Below, piece by piece: positions 24,762 through 33,774 of a stretch of 53,160 nucleotides of DNA. The notes under the pieces are model-generated. The model saw only the letters and a program-made list of their open reading frames with translations, was not told the origin of the DNA and ran no database searches. Numbering within the stretch: the stretch's first letter is position 1; every line of letters begins with the position of its first letter. This stretch comes from Bacteroidota bacterium (GTDB lineage: Bacteria; Bacteroidota; Ignavibacteria; Ignavibacteriales; Melioribacteraceae), in assembly GCA_021812705.1 (NCBI GenBank), contig JAKAMT010000002.1, positions 1 to 53,160 on the forward strand. Reading direction: 5' to 3'. The translations under genes were made by a program, and so were the position numbers.

Positions 24762-26285
24762 TTACTCTAAACTGCCAACTTCCTTTTCCACTTCGGTTAA
24801 TATTTCACAGCTCTTTACAAGCGCTTTCATTTTTGTGTGGTCGGGATAGAGAGGACGGTCGACGTCGAGATGATCGACATATTTTCTGACCGTCTGTTTT
24901 GCTTTTGTTACCCCATTTCCGTTTTTAAAATTCCTGAAATCCAGAGCCTGCGCCGCCGCCATAAATTCGATTCCAAGAACTCCGTACGCGTTATCCAGAA
25001 TCTGGCCGTTTTTAATTGCCGTATTCATTCCCATCGAAACAAAATCTTCCTGATCTGCCGCAGCCGGAATAGACTGAATAGAAGCCGGCGCTGATAAAAT
25101 TCTCTGTTCCACAATCAAAGTATCCGCGGTGTACTGGCTCAGCATCAATCCGGAAAACATTCCTGCACCTTTCGTAAGAAAATCAGGAAGACCTATGCTC
25201 AGCGCGGGATTGAGCAAACGGTTTAATCTTCTCTCCGATAGAACGCTGACCATCGTAACGGCAGCGCTGATCATATCCATCGGCAGGGAGACGGGGGTTC
25301 CCTGAAAATTCGCGCCCGTGAGTGTCAATTTATGTTCCGGCATAAAAATCGGATTGTCTCCGACTCCATTGAGTTCAATTTCAATCTGGCTTTTGGCGTA
25401 CGCAAGGGCATCGTGCGCCGCGCCTATAACCTGTGGAGAAGAGCGCATCGAATAAGCATCCTGCACTTTCGATTTTAATATTCCAGTTTGAAGATCGCTT
25501 CCCTTGATACATTTTAAAATTGCGTTGGCGCTTCTCACCGCGCCTTTAAATCCGCGCACTTCATGAAGCCTGGAGTCGTACGGCTTTAAGTTTGCATATA
25601 ACGCTTCGAGCGACATTGCACATGCAATCTCCGCTTGTTTAAGCCAGCGGTTGATATCATATATCTGAATTGCACTCATGGCCGTCAAAAGATTAGAACC
25701 GTTGATTGTGCCAAGCCCGTCGCGCGCCTGAAGTCCTGGAATTTTAATTCCGGCTTTTTCGAATGCTGTTTTGCCCGGCAATTTTTCTCCGTTGAAGAAC
25801 GCCTCTCCTTCTCCCATCATAAGAAGAGCTATTTGGCTCATCGGGGCAAGATCTCCGCATGCGCCCACGGATCCTTTCTGGCATACTACCGGAGTAACTC
25901 CTTTGTTAAGCATTTCAACCAGAGTGAGAGTAATTTGAGGACGAATGCCCGACATGCCGTGAGCGTGCACATTAATTCTTCCCGCCATTGCCCCGCGCAC
26001 ATATTCTATTGGGGCAGGTTCTCCAATGCCCGCAGCATGATTGTAAATAAGATACTTCTGAAATTCTTTTACCTGTTCGTCATTAAGAACAACTTCTGAA
26101 AATTCTCCGATACCCGTATTGACGCCGTACATAATTTCACGTGCGTTAATTTTTTCTTCCAGCATTGCGCGGCAGGCTTCTATTCTTTTAAGCGCATCCG
26201 GAGCGAGTTCAACTTTTTCATTGTGGCGGGCAATTGCTACTAATTTTTCTACAGTTAGATTGGAACCGTCGATAACAATAGACAT
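24762..26285 (-). CDS. Histidine/aromatic ammonia-lyase paralogue with Ala-Cys-Gly MIO triad
   Basis: Member of the HAL/PAL/TAL family (507 aa), expected to remove ammonia from histidine or an aromatic amino acid, or to act as an aminomutase. The MIO cofactor triad, normally Ala-Ser-Gly, reads Ala142-Cys143-Gly144 in GSVGACGDLAP. Tyr53 (MYGVNTG) and His83 (YNHAAG), a histidine-lyase specificity position, are present, as are DAYSMRSSPQ and DQEDFVSMG with the glutamate of HAL. Cysteine at position 143 is reported to allow MIO formation in engineered HAL, so activity is plausible. Position and neighbours do not show a hut operon. Substrate uncertain. Confidence 0.85.
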   Translation of the reverse strand: MSIVIDGSNLTVEKLVAIARHNEKVELAPDALKRIEACRAMLEEKINAREIMYGVNTGIGEFSEVVLNDEQVKEFQKYLIYNHAAGIGEPAPIEYVRGAMAGRINVHAHGMSGIRPQITLTLVEMLNKGVTPVVCQKGSVGACGDLAPMSQIALLMMGEGEAFFNGEKLPGKTAFEKAGIKIPGLQARDGLGTINGSNLLTAMSAIQIYDINRWLKQAEIACAMSLEALYANLKPYDSRLHEVRGFKGAVRSANAILKCIKGSDLQTGILKSKVQDAYSMRSSPQVIGAAHDALAYAKSQIEIELNGVGDNPIFMPEHKLTLTGANFQGTPVSLPMDMISAAVTMVSVLSERRLNRLLNPALSIGLPDFLTKGAGMFSGLMLSQYTADTLIVEQRILSAPASIQSIPAAADQEDFVSMGMNTAIKNGQILDNAYGVLGIEFMAAAQALDFRNFKNGNGVTKAKQTVRKYVDHLDVDRPLYPDHTKMKALVKSCEILTEVEKEVGSLE

Positions 26286-26349
26286 GAGATAACTCCCTGA
26301 GATGGAAATTAATTAATCAAACTTAAGAAGAGTTTATTAAAAAAAGAGG

Positions 26350-26391
26350 AAGAAAAAATTATGTGCCGGAGCAATTAAAATAAGCACCGGC
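26350..26391 (-). terminator. Probable terminator after the 26405 ammonia-lyase
   Basis: On the minus strand GCCGG (26391-26387) pairs with CCGGC (26369-26365), with two further G-C pairs beyond a mismatch. After ACATAA comes a run of six T residues. It starts 14 nt after the stop of the gene at 26405. Confidence 0.5.
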
Positions 26392-26404
26392 CAGAAGGAA
26401 AAAA

Positions 26405-27961
26405 TCAGGACAGTTTAACTTTCTTTTCTACCGCATTCAACAATCTGTTTTCTTTAACCATTTTAAGAATTTTCTGAATATCCTTATAGATAATTCTGTC
26501 GTTCATCAGAGGCGGAACATTTTTTCTAATTGTGTAATATGCCGTGCCGGTTCCCACGCCGCATTTCAACGGTTTTAAAAATTCCACGCCTTGAGCTGCC
26601 GTGAGTAGTTCTATTGCGATCACGGTCTGGGTGTTTTTCAAAATAGAAAAACATTTGCGCGCGGCAATTGATCCCATTGAATTATGATCTTCCTGATTTG
26701 CGGATGTTGGAATAGAATCCACGCTCGCCGGATGAGCAAGAACTTTATTTTCAGAGACAAGCGATGCGGCTGTGTACTGCGCAATCATGAGACCGGAATT
26801 TAATCCCCCTTTCCTTGTAAGAAATCTCGGCAACTGGCTTAACGATCCGTTCACCATTCTTTCAATTCTTCTTTCCGAAACATTTGCCAATTCGGAAAGA
26901 GCGATGCCCATAAAGTCCATTGCTAGGGCCATCGGCTGCCCGTGAAAATTTCCCCCTTCCAAATGGTCTGCTTCGTCCGGAAAAATCAGAGGATTATCAT
27001 TTACAGAATTAATTTCAATCTCAACAAGAGAAGAGACATAATCTATAGTATCTCTGGACGCGCCGTGAATTTGCGGAATGCATCTTATCGAATAAGAATC
27101 CTGCACACGCGGGTCATTTACAAGATGTGAATTTCTGATCTGGCTGTTTTTCAAAAGACTTAGCAGATTTTTTGCGGTGGTTCTCTGACCATTGTAAGGC
27201 CGCAGGTTGTGCAGGCGCGGGTCGAATGCTTTGTCGGTTCCCCGCAGCGCTTCGTGCGACATTGCAGCAGAAATATCCGAAGTCTTGATCAATTTTTTTG
27301 ATTGAATGCAGATCCAGGATGCGAATGCCGTCATCATCTGAGTTCCGTTTATGAGCGCCAGTCCCTCTTTAGCTCCCAGTGTAATTCCTTGCATTTTGAA
27401 TTTTTTAAAAGCTGATCTTGAAGAGATTATCCTTGTGTGAGAAGTTTCTTCTGCGGCAGCATTTTTTACGATCTGCACTTCCCCTTCTCCGATCATTGCC
27501 AGCACAAGATGTGAAAGAGGCGCCAGGTCTCCGCTTGAGCCGACTGAACCCTGCGACGGAATAACCGGGACTATATTATTGTTGATCATTTCAATCAGAT
27601 GTTCAAGTGTCCGGAGCCGGATTCCGGAAAATCCGCTTGCGAGAGCATTTACTCTGAGCAGCATCATGATCTTCACAATAAGAGGAGGAAGATTTTCTCC
27701 AACGCCTGTGGAATGGCTGATAATTAAATTCCTCTGAAGCGTTTCCGTATCCGCGTTCGAAATTTTTACGTTGGCAAACTCTCCGAATCCGGTTGTCACT
27801 CCGTAAATTACTTTTTCTTCCTTGATCCACTTTTCGACCAATGCACGCGAGCGGTTAATTTTTTTTACCGCCTGAGAGGAAAGTGCTACTTTTTGATTTT
27901 CGCTGATAAATTTTTCAATTTTTTGGAGAGTGAGCGATTTGCCGTCTAAGATAAGTTTCAA
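26405..27961 (-). CDS. hutH: Histidine ammonia-lyase (Ser-Ser-Gly MIO triad)
   Basis: Ammonia-lyase (518 aa) most like histidine ammonia-lyase, which makes urocanate. HAL-type residues are His83 (ISHSTGVG), the motif DSYSIRCIPQIHG, and the HAL signature SANQEDHNSMGS with its glutamate. The MIO triad reads Ser142-Ser143-Gly144 (GSVGSSGDLAP) rather than Ala-Ser-Gly; the cyclising Ser143 is kept. hutU, hutI and formiminoglutamate genes are absent from the window. Its start overlaps the hflX stop by 4 nt, so it is transcribed after hflX. A short extra insert at about 163-178 (NAAAEETSHTRIISS) distinguishes it from Pseudomonas HutH. Confidence 0.87.
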   Translation of the reverse strand: MKLILDGKSLTLQKIEKFISENQKVALSSQAVKKINRSRALVEKWIKEEKVIYGVTTGFGEFANVKISNADTETLQRNLIISHSTGVGENLPPLIVKIMMLLRVNALASGFSGIRLRTLEHLIEMINNNIVPVIPSQGSVGSSGDLAPLSHLVLAMIGEGEVQIVKNAAAEETSHTRIISSRSAFKKFKMQGITLGAKEGLALINGTQMMTAFASWICIQSKKLIKTSDISAAMSHEALRGTDKAFDPRLHNLRPYNGQRTTAKNLLSLLKNSQIRNSHLVNDPRVQDSYSIRCIPQIHGASRDTIDYVSSLVEIEINSVNDNPLIFPDEADHLEGGNFHGQPMALAMDFMGIALSELANVSERRIERMVNGSLSQLPRFLTRKGGLNSGLMIAQYTAASLVSENKVLAHPASVDSIPTSANQEDHNSMGSIAARKCFSILKNTQTVIAIELLTAAQGVEFLKPLKCGVGTGTAYYTIRKNVPPLMNDRIIYKDIQKILKMVKENRLLNAVEKKVKLS

Positions 27962-29244
27962 TTTTTTCCCTTTGATTTGCTATTCGAATTAAGGAGCGCT
28001 TGAATTTTATTATGCGCGGATGCATTAGAGCGGTATGTAACGATTATTTTTTCTTCATCATATTCTGCGGAAAGAACCTCTGCAATCTCATAAAGCCGTG
28101 AAAGAAGTTTTGATTCATGAAGCTTAAGTTCTACCGTACATTCAACAAAATTTTTCTCATAAATATCGAGGAGCTTCTCTTTCAAACCCCCTATGTTCAT
28201 TCCTCTTTCTGCCGAGATCATAATTCCGTTTTTATACTGCTGCGACACATAGTCCATCCGGTTTTTATCTTTCAGCGCGTCGACCTTATTGAAAATTTTT
28301 ATTTCAATTTTTTTATTGCTCTCCAATTCCGCCAGAGTGGATTCAACCACTCTGATATGATCTTCAAAATAATCGTTTGAGATATCGATGACATGAAGAA
28401 TTATGTCCGCATCTTTTACAACATTCAAAGTAGTTTTGAAAGAAGCGATTAGGTGATGCGGAAGTTTTCTGATGAATCCCACAGTATCGCTGAGAAGAAT
28501 TTTTTTATTTTTTTCTATTTCAAAGGAACGCGTAGTCGAGTCGAGAGTGGCAAAAAGTTTATCCTCGGCAAGAACGCCCGCTTCTGTAAGCCGGTTCAGG
28601 AGTGTCGATTTGCCGGCGTTGGTATAGCCGACCAGGCATGCCGTAACAAAATCTTTTCTTCCAGCGCTTTTAGTTTCGTGATGGGATTGAATCCTGCTCA
28701 GATTTTCTTTCAGTTTGCTTATTCGGGTTCTGATTATTCTTCTGTCCGTCTCAATCTGCGTTTCGCCCGGTCCCTTTGTGCCGATGCCGCCATACTGTTT
28801 TGAAAGGTGTGTCCACGCGCGGCTCAAGCGGGGCAGCATATACTGAAGCTGCGCCAGCTCCACCTGCGTTTTTGCTTCGCGCGTTTTTGCATGCGAGGCA
28901 AAAATATCCAGAATCAGTCCGCTCCGGTCTAAAATTTTTCTTTCCATTATTTTTTCAAGATTTCGAACCTGAGTCGGATTCAGATCATCATCAAATATCA
29001 CAAGCTGAATGTCGTTCAGCTCGATCAATTGTTTGATCTCTTCCGCCTTGCCGCTTCCGATGAACGTAGCCGGATCCGGCCTGTTGCGGTCCTGGGTTAT
29101 CTTAATAACCACTTCCGCGCCGGCGGTATCTGCAAGCAGTTCCAATTCGCCAAGATGCTCTTCAACCTGTTCTTTTGAATAATCGCCGGTAATAAGCGCC
29201 ACCAGAACAGCTCTCTCTTTTATCTTCTTTTTTATTTCAATCAT
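27958..29244 (-). CDS. hflX: Ribosome-associated GTPase HflX
   Basis: GTPase (428 aa) of the Obg-HflX superfamily that splits stalled ribosomes under stress. The N-terminal HflX domain has DPATFIGSGKAEEI and the conserved glycine-rich linker GGIGTKGPGETQIETDRR (152-169). G1 is GYTNAGKS (206-213), G3 is SDTVGFI, and G4 is FNKVD. Length is typical. Its 3' end overlaps the hutH start by 4 nt, an uncommon pairing of a translation GTPase with a catabolic enzyme. Confidence 0.95.
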   Translation of the reverse strand: MIEIKKKIKERAVLVALITGDYSKEQVEEHLGELELLADTAGAEVVIKITQDRNRPDPATFIGSGKAEEIKQLIELNDIQLVIFDDDLNPTQVRNLEKIMERKILDRSGLILDIFASHAKTREAKTQVELAQLQYMLPRLSRAWTHLSKQYGGIGTKGPGETQIETDRRIIRTRISKLKENLSRIQSHHETKSAGRKDFVTACLVGYTNAGKSTLLNRLTEAGVLAEDKLFATLDSTTRSFEIEKNKKILLSDTVGFIRKLPHHLIASFKTTLNVVKDADIILHVIDISNDYFEDHIRVVESTLAELESNKKIEIKIFNKVDALKDKNRMDYVSQQYKNGIMISAERGMNIGGLKEKLLDIYEKNFVECTVELKLHESKLLSRLYEIAEVLSAEYDEEKIIVTYRSNASAHNKIQALLNSNSKSKGKN

Positions 29245-29322
29245 TGTTTTATTTTTTCAAAATTATCTGTTTAAATATATCATTCGGCCCGTTATTTAAG
29301 CAGAGAAATGTTTTTAGAACGG

Positions 29323-31425
29323 TTAATTATTTATTGAAGCCAATTCATTTTTAGTATTTCTCGCTACAATAGATTCAATAAGCGCCAGCAGCAGAACAGC
29401 AATTAAAAAATATTTCCACAATTCCGCGCCGAACCTCGACTGATAAATTATTTTATTGAAATCATCATCGGGTGAAACAGAATATGTTTTGCCCCCGAAG
29501 CCTGTCTCCGACAAATATTTATCCAACTCATCCATTGTCATTTTTTCTGTTGAAGATTCCTTAGAGTCATAATTTACTGCAATGCCCGCAACCGGTTTTT
29601 CTCCCGAATAAAATTTATATATGCCCGTTTCGTCTGTTTTTTTGTAAGCGAGATAATTTTTATTCTGAAGCGAATCCCGATTTATGTATTCATTTATTCC
29701 GTCCGGTCTCCGGACAATAATTTGTCCTGCCGACCCGGAAGATATATCAGCAATAATTTCATCGCCTGCTTTGAAATCATTTTGACCGGAAGTGTTTGAC
29801 GCGGAATAATGGATAAGCTTGTTTATGAGCGGCGCAAAAATGCCCTTTACCGGAAAATTGCTCCAGCTCAACGAAGGCGCCGAATTGAAAAGAAATATTT
29901 TTCCTTTACCTAATTTATATTCACTCAGAAACGAGGAGTTGTCCGTCATTGCAATAATATTTTTTCCGGGCGGCTCCGGAATAATTCTGAAATAAAAATA
30001 AATTAACGGAGATTCGATTTGTTTTTGATTTTGGTTTTCAAAAAGATTCTGGAAGAGCGGATTTTCAAAATCGGTTTTTCCGAACCGGAACGGATTTGAC
30101 GAAGAATTAATTTCACCAGCCTGATTAAGCGGCGCAGAAACTTTTAACGCTGCACAAATTTTTTGGAAATTTTGCAAAGAACAGCCCGATCCCGGCATTA
30201 CGACAATTCTACCCCCGGCGTCTACAAATTCCGTTAATATTTTTAAATCCGGATTATTATCCGATGCAATTATAAATATGGCATTATATCCTTTCAAATT
30301 TGCCGAAGCAATCTGAGCTAAGGGAATCTCGTTAATTGTAATTTTTTGTTCTGTCCCGGCCGCAATAAGTTTAATAAATTTTAAATCCTCCGCATTATCC
30401 CTGATAATCAGAAGAGATATTCTGCCTGGCACATAAATCTCGGCAAATCTTTTGTTGTCCATCGGGATGTCGTCGTCCTCCAATTCCGCAGAAACATCAA
30501 TAAAACCGGTATCGGAAAGAGTTGTTTCAAATGAGATTTTTTTTATTTCTCCGCCGGATAAATTCAAACTCTGCTGCGCGCATCTTTTGCCGTTAAGGTA
30601 GAGCGACACAACAGAATTGTTAACCGCCTGTTGCGAATAATTTTTTACTCGCGAACTGAAAACAATATTTTTACCCGTTTCAAAAATCTGATTTTCAGGA
30701 ATCAAATCTTCGATTCCGAGATTAGTAATTTCTTTGGACCGCACATCGATCAGAAAGAGGCGCGTTTTTTCTGTGAGCGATTTTGAGAGATCTGAAATGT
30801 CTGCAGATGAATTATTGATTCTTCCCTTTTGAAAATCGGAGATCAGATAGATCTCTTTATTGAAGTTTTTTGACGCATAAAGAATTTTTGAAGCGGCGAC
30901 AATCGCATTGTTAAATGTGCCGGAGACCGCAGAAAGAGAAATGTCGTTAATCGAATTCAGAACATCTTTAAAATTTGTGACCGGTTCAAATTTTCCTCCC
31001 GAAAGATCCGCTATGGGAATAACGGCTATTTCGTCCCCCTCCTGAAAATTATTCAACAGATTTTTTGCGGTCTGCTTTGCCCGGTTAAGAAAAGATCCCT
31101 TCTCTGTAACCGCAGACATGCTGAAAGTATTGTCAATTATAATAACCGCAGTGGTTTTTGCAGAGGAGGAAGCGCCGAATGAAATATTTTTTATTGCAGG
31201 CCTTGCGAACGCCGCGACCAATAAAATTATTATGGCTATTCTTATCAGCATCAGCAGCCATTGTTTGAATTTTATTCTCCTGATTTTAGTCTTCTGAAGT
31301 TCTTTCAGAAAAGACAATGTGCTGAACTCAATCTTCCGGAGTTTGCGGAGATTTAAGAAATGAAGAAGAACGGGAATGGTTGCGGCCAACAAGCCGAATA
31401 AGACTGCCGGATTGAGAAAAGTCAT
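29323..31425 (-). CDS. BatA-type membrane protein with von Willebrand A domain
   Basis: Inner-membrane protein (700 aa). The N-terminus MTFLNPAVLFGLLAATIPVLLHFLNLRK is the aerotolerance-regulator (BatA) domain, with a second hydrophobic segment at 56-73. A von Willebrand A domain follows, its metal site reading DNTFSMS (98-104) with Thr in place of the usual middle Ser. A long periplasmic beta-rich and glutamine-amidotransferase-like region (about 330-560) includes VDAGGRIVVMPGSG. A C-terminal membrane helix lies at about 672-690. Relatives are of unknown role and often sit with MoxR ATPase genes, which are not seen here. It starts 3 nt after the SpoIID gene. Confidence 0.85.
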   Translation of the reverse strand: MTFLNPAVLFGLLAATIPVLLHFLNLRKLRKIEFSTLSFLKELQKTKIRRIKFKQWLLMLIRIAIIILLVAAFARPAIKNISFGASSSAKTTAVIIIDNTFSMSAVTEKGSFLNRAKQTAKNLLNNFQEGDEIAVIPIADLSGGKFEPVTNFKDVLNSINDISLSAVSGTFNNAIVAASKILYASKNFNKEIYLISDFQKGRINNSSADISDLSKSLTEKTRLFLIDVRSKEITNLGIEDLIPENQIFETGKNIVFSSRVKNYSQQAVNNSVVSLYLNGKRCAQQSLNLSGGEIKKISFETTLSDTGFIDVSAELEDDDIPMDNKRFAEIYVPGRISLLIIRDNAEDLKFIKLIAAGTEQKITINEIPLAQIASANLKGYNAIFIIASDNNPDLKILTEFVDAGGRIVVMPGSGCSLQNFQKICAALKVSAPLNQAGEINSSSNPFRFGKTDFENPLFQNLFENQNQKQIESPLIYFYFRIIPEPPGKNIIAMTDNSSFLSEYKLGKGKIFLFNSAPSLSWSNFPVKGIFAPLINKLIHYSASNTSGQNDFKAGDEIIADISSGSAGQIIVRRPDGINEYINRDSLQNKNYLAYKKTDETGIYKFYSGEKPVAGIAVNYDSKESSTEKMTMDELDKYLSETGFGGKTYSVSPDDDFNKIIYQSRFGAELWKYFLIAVLLLALIESIVARNTKNELASINN

Positions 31426-31428
31426 CTA

Positions 31429-32751
31429 TTAATATATTCTCTGAATTTTTGTGCCTTTGAAATAATGAGTAAGAATTTCGTCGAAGCTGTAACCGAGTTC
31501 GCCCATTACCGCGGCTCCTATCTGGCACAGACCCACTCCGTGCCCCCAGCCCGCCCCGGTAAAAACAAATTTTTGCGGGATGCCGCCTACAATATTTTCC
31601 TTTGTCACAATAAAAGCCGAGCTGTAAAGATGGGATGCAGAAAGCGTTCTTCTAATTTCAAGCTCCTTGCCTATGGTGATTTCTTTTTTTGTACCGACTA
31701 TTTTCAGTTTTATGATGCGCCCGGAATTTCCTCTCTCTTGCGGGATAAGGTCGATTATATTTCCGAATTCAATCCCGCTCTTTTTAAGGATTATTTCAGA
31801 AAGCTCCTGCTGTGAATATTCCACTTTCCATCGGAAAAAATCATTTGTTTCCCGGTCAAAATCTACCAGGATCTGGGATAATATTTTTCTGTCGCCGGTA
31901 TTGCAGAAAGAATTGGGATTTTCTTTTATCCACTTCTCCGCAAATTTTTCCTGAGTCAAATCGGAACCGGAGATATCCTGCTCGAATTTGGAATCGGGAA
32001 TTGAGGCAAGATACGGATGGGGCGCAGATTCCCAGACATTTTCAAAATTTTCCGTTACGCCTCCGCAGCATTTTGCATAACGCGTATCGCATATTTTATT
32101 TTCGTACTCAAGCACCAATCCTCTCGTTTCTGCAATTGCCGCAGCCGCATTTTCATTGACTATCCGCGTTACTCCCTGGTAACGCTGGCAGTGATCGTCC
32201 GCGCACAGATCATAGTTCGAGTGGTCTTCTCTGTCATACCACCGGATAATTTCTTTGTCGGTAATTATTTCGCTTACGGCTTTTTTATTTTTCTTGTCTA
32301 ATTGCGAAAGAAGCCATCCTCGGGATACAATTGCATGGGCTTTAAGGAGCGGCATGGAACTTTGAGCATTCATTTCCGATGAGATAACGCTGGTAAGATA
32401 CTCTTCCACCGGAAGAATGTTAACTGCCGTGATCTCTTCTTTTTCTGCAATAAATTTCAATGCTCCTCTGAATCTCTGGTTCTCTTTTTTTTCCCAATGA
32501 AAATTCTTGCCGATTACAACATCCCGAAGAAGAAACGATTCCGTCTCCAAATCATTCGGCGTAAAGAATATTTCATAGCCGGATAAAATTTCGGTCTTGT
32601 CCTGAAATATCTTTATTCTTTTATTTTCCAATTTTGCCTTGAAGCGCCCGCTGATTCTTTTTTCCGTAAGAGTGGAGAGGTATTCGCCGTAAAGATCAAA
32701 CCGTATCTCTTTAGAGGTAAGTATTCCAACGCTGATATAGGGTTCCTGCAT
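31429..32751 (-). CDS. SpoIID/LytB-domain protein
   Basis: Protein (440 aa) with the SpoIID domain, known in Bacillus as a peptidoglycan lytic transglycosylase. Recognised by VEEYLTSVISSEMNAQSSMPLLKAHAIVSRGWLLSQL and ending GWGHGVGLCQIGAAVMGELGYSFDEILTHYFKGTKI. A cysteine-containing insert (CADDHCQRYQG, TRYAKCCGG) is typical of the non-sporulating bacterial branch. No signal peptide is visible: the ATG at 32751 opens directly with the folded domain, and the reading frame upstream closes at a TGA without another start, so its location is puzzling. Coupled with the BatA-type gene. Confidence 0.87.
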   Translation of the reverse strand: MQEPYISVGILTSKEIRFDLYGEYLSTLTEKRISGRFKAKLENKRIKIFQDKTEILSGYEIFFTPNDLETESFLLRDVVIGKNFHWEKKENQRFRGALKFIAEKEEITAVNILPVEEYLTSVISSEMNAQSSMPLLKAHAIVSRGWLLSQLDKKNKKAVSEIITDKEIIRWYDREDHSNYDLCADDHCQRYQGVTRIVNENAAAAIAETRGLVLEYENKICDTRYAKCCGGVTENFENVWESAPHPYLASIPDSKFEQDISGSDLTQEKFAEKWIKENPNSFCNTGDRKILSQILVDFDRETNDFFRWKVEYSQQELSEIILKKSGIEFGNIIDLIPQERGNSGRIIKLKIVGTKKEITIGKELEIRRTLSASHLYSSAFIVTKENIVGGIPQKFVFTGAGWGHGVGLCQIGAAVMGELGYSFDEILTHYFKGTKIQRIY

Positions 32752-32823
32752 ATATGGAGCTTTCTTATTATTTCATTCGAAATATAACAATGCAGACAAC
32801 AAATCGACAATGCAACGCCCATT

Positions 32824-32842
32824 CTCTAAAATATATTTAGAG
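32824..32842. promoter_or_regulatory. A/T-rich palindrome upstream of the SpoIID gene
   Basis: CTCTAAA (32824-32830) and TTTAGAG (32836-32842) around ATATA, about 75 nt upstream of the SpoIID start. It could be an operator or part of a promoter. Low complexity makes chance likely. Confidence 0.2.
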
Positions 32843-32926
32843 TAATGCGCGCTTAAAGAGGTTGGGAATTGAGTTTTGAAGCATCTCTAAATCGGTGCCG
32901 AAACGCAGTTTTGCCGGGCGGAGTTT

Positions 32927-33688
32927 TCAATTCAGCAGATTGACAACAGTGCCGTGAACTGATTTTCCGGCTGCAATGATGCTGTTTCCTTTCAGAGGAT
33001 CGCCGCCATGATAATCCGTAATTACTCCTCCGGCGCCCCGAACAACCGGTATGAGAGCCGTGAGATCCCAAGGGCTCATAACCGGATCAATCATTATATC
33101 CGCGTATCCCGTAGCAAGCAGATAATAGCCGTAACAGTCTCCCCATTGGCGGTACAGCTTCACATTTCTACAAAGTTTGTCGAATTTATTTATATCCTGA
33201 TATTTCTCCACATTGATATGGTCGGTCGTAAGGAGAACCGCATCGGAGAGCGAATTGCAATTTCTAACCTGCACTGATTTTCCGTTCAGTTCACATTTAT
33301 AATTATCGCCGATTAAATATTCATTCAGAACGGGCTGATTGATAACTCCGATAAGCGGTTCGCCGTTTTTAATAAGCGCAATCAGAGTTCCGAAAGTAAC
33401 CGTGCCGCAGATAAAACTTTTTGTTCCGTCTATCGGATCTAAAATCCATTTGTATTCAGATTCAGAATTATATTCGCCGAATTCTTCCCCCAATATTCCG
33501 TGTGAAGGATATTTTTTTATTATCATTTCCCTCATTTTTTCTTCTGCGGTTTTATCCGCGATAGTAACCGGCGAGAGGTCTGGCTTGTTTTCCACAGAGA
33601 ATTCTTTGCGCCAATACTGCCTTATTATTTTTCCGCTCTCTTCCGCCAGCAGTCGGCAAAAATTCTTAAATTCGTTCAGTTCATTCAT
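32927..33688 (-). CDS. Inositol-monophosphatase-family enzyme, histidinol-phosphatase (HisN) like
   Basis: Metal-dependent phosphatase (253 aa). Family metal-site residues are visible: Glu68/Glu69 in GILGEEFGEY and Asp84, Asp87 in WILDPIDGTKSF, plus the C-terminal SPWDLTALIPVVRGAGG with its aspartate. The closest pattern I recall is histidinol-phosphatase of the IMPase type, because of WGDCYGYYLLATGYADIMID; inositol or CysQ-type substrates cannot be excluded. No his genes are nearby. I chose the ATG at 33688 (MNELNEFKNF) because upstream residues in the open frame are unlike any protein and overlap the divergent Sua5 gene. Confidence 0.87.
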   Translation of the reverse strand: MNELNEFKNFCRLLAEESGKIIRQYWRKEFSVENKPDLSPVTIADKTAEEKMREMIIKKYPSHGILGEEFGEYNSESEYKWILDPIDGTKSFICGTVTFGTLIALIKNGEPLIGVINQPVLNEYLIGDNYKCELNGKSVQVRNCNSLSDAVLLTTDHINVEKYQDINKFDKLCRNVKLYRQWGDCYGYYLLATGYADIMIDPVMSPWDLTALIPVVRGAGGVITDYHGGDPLKGNSIIAAGKSVHGTVVNLLN

Positions 33689-33774
33689 GGTTTTATCCGG
33701 CAAGAAATTATGATTCACTCTCAAATATATTCGATTAACATCTGGTTCACAAAAATTATATTTTCGTATTAACG

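Noticed and set aside
24762-26285. Phenylalanine or tyrosine ammonia-lyase assignment
   Set aside because: Histidine-lyase-type His83 and the Gln-Glu-Asp motif are kept, and the substrate cannot be decided from sequence; left as a family-level call.
29323-31425. MoxR-BatABC cluster
   Set aside because: Only the BatA-like membrane protein is present; no MoxR ATPase or BatB/BatC gene is in the neighbourhood.
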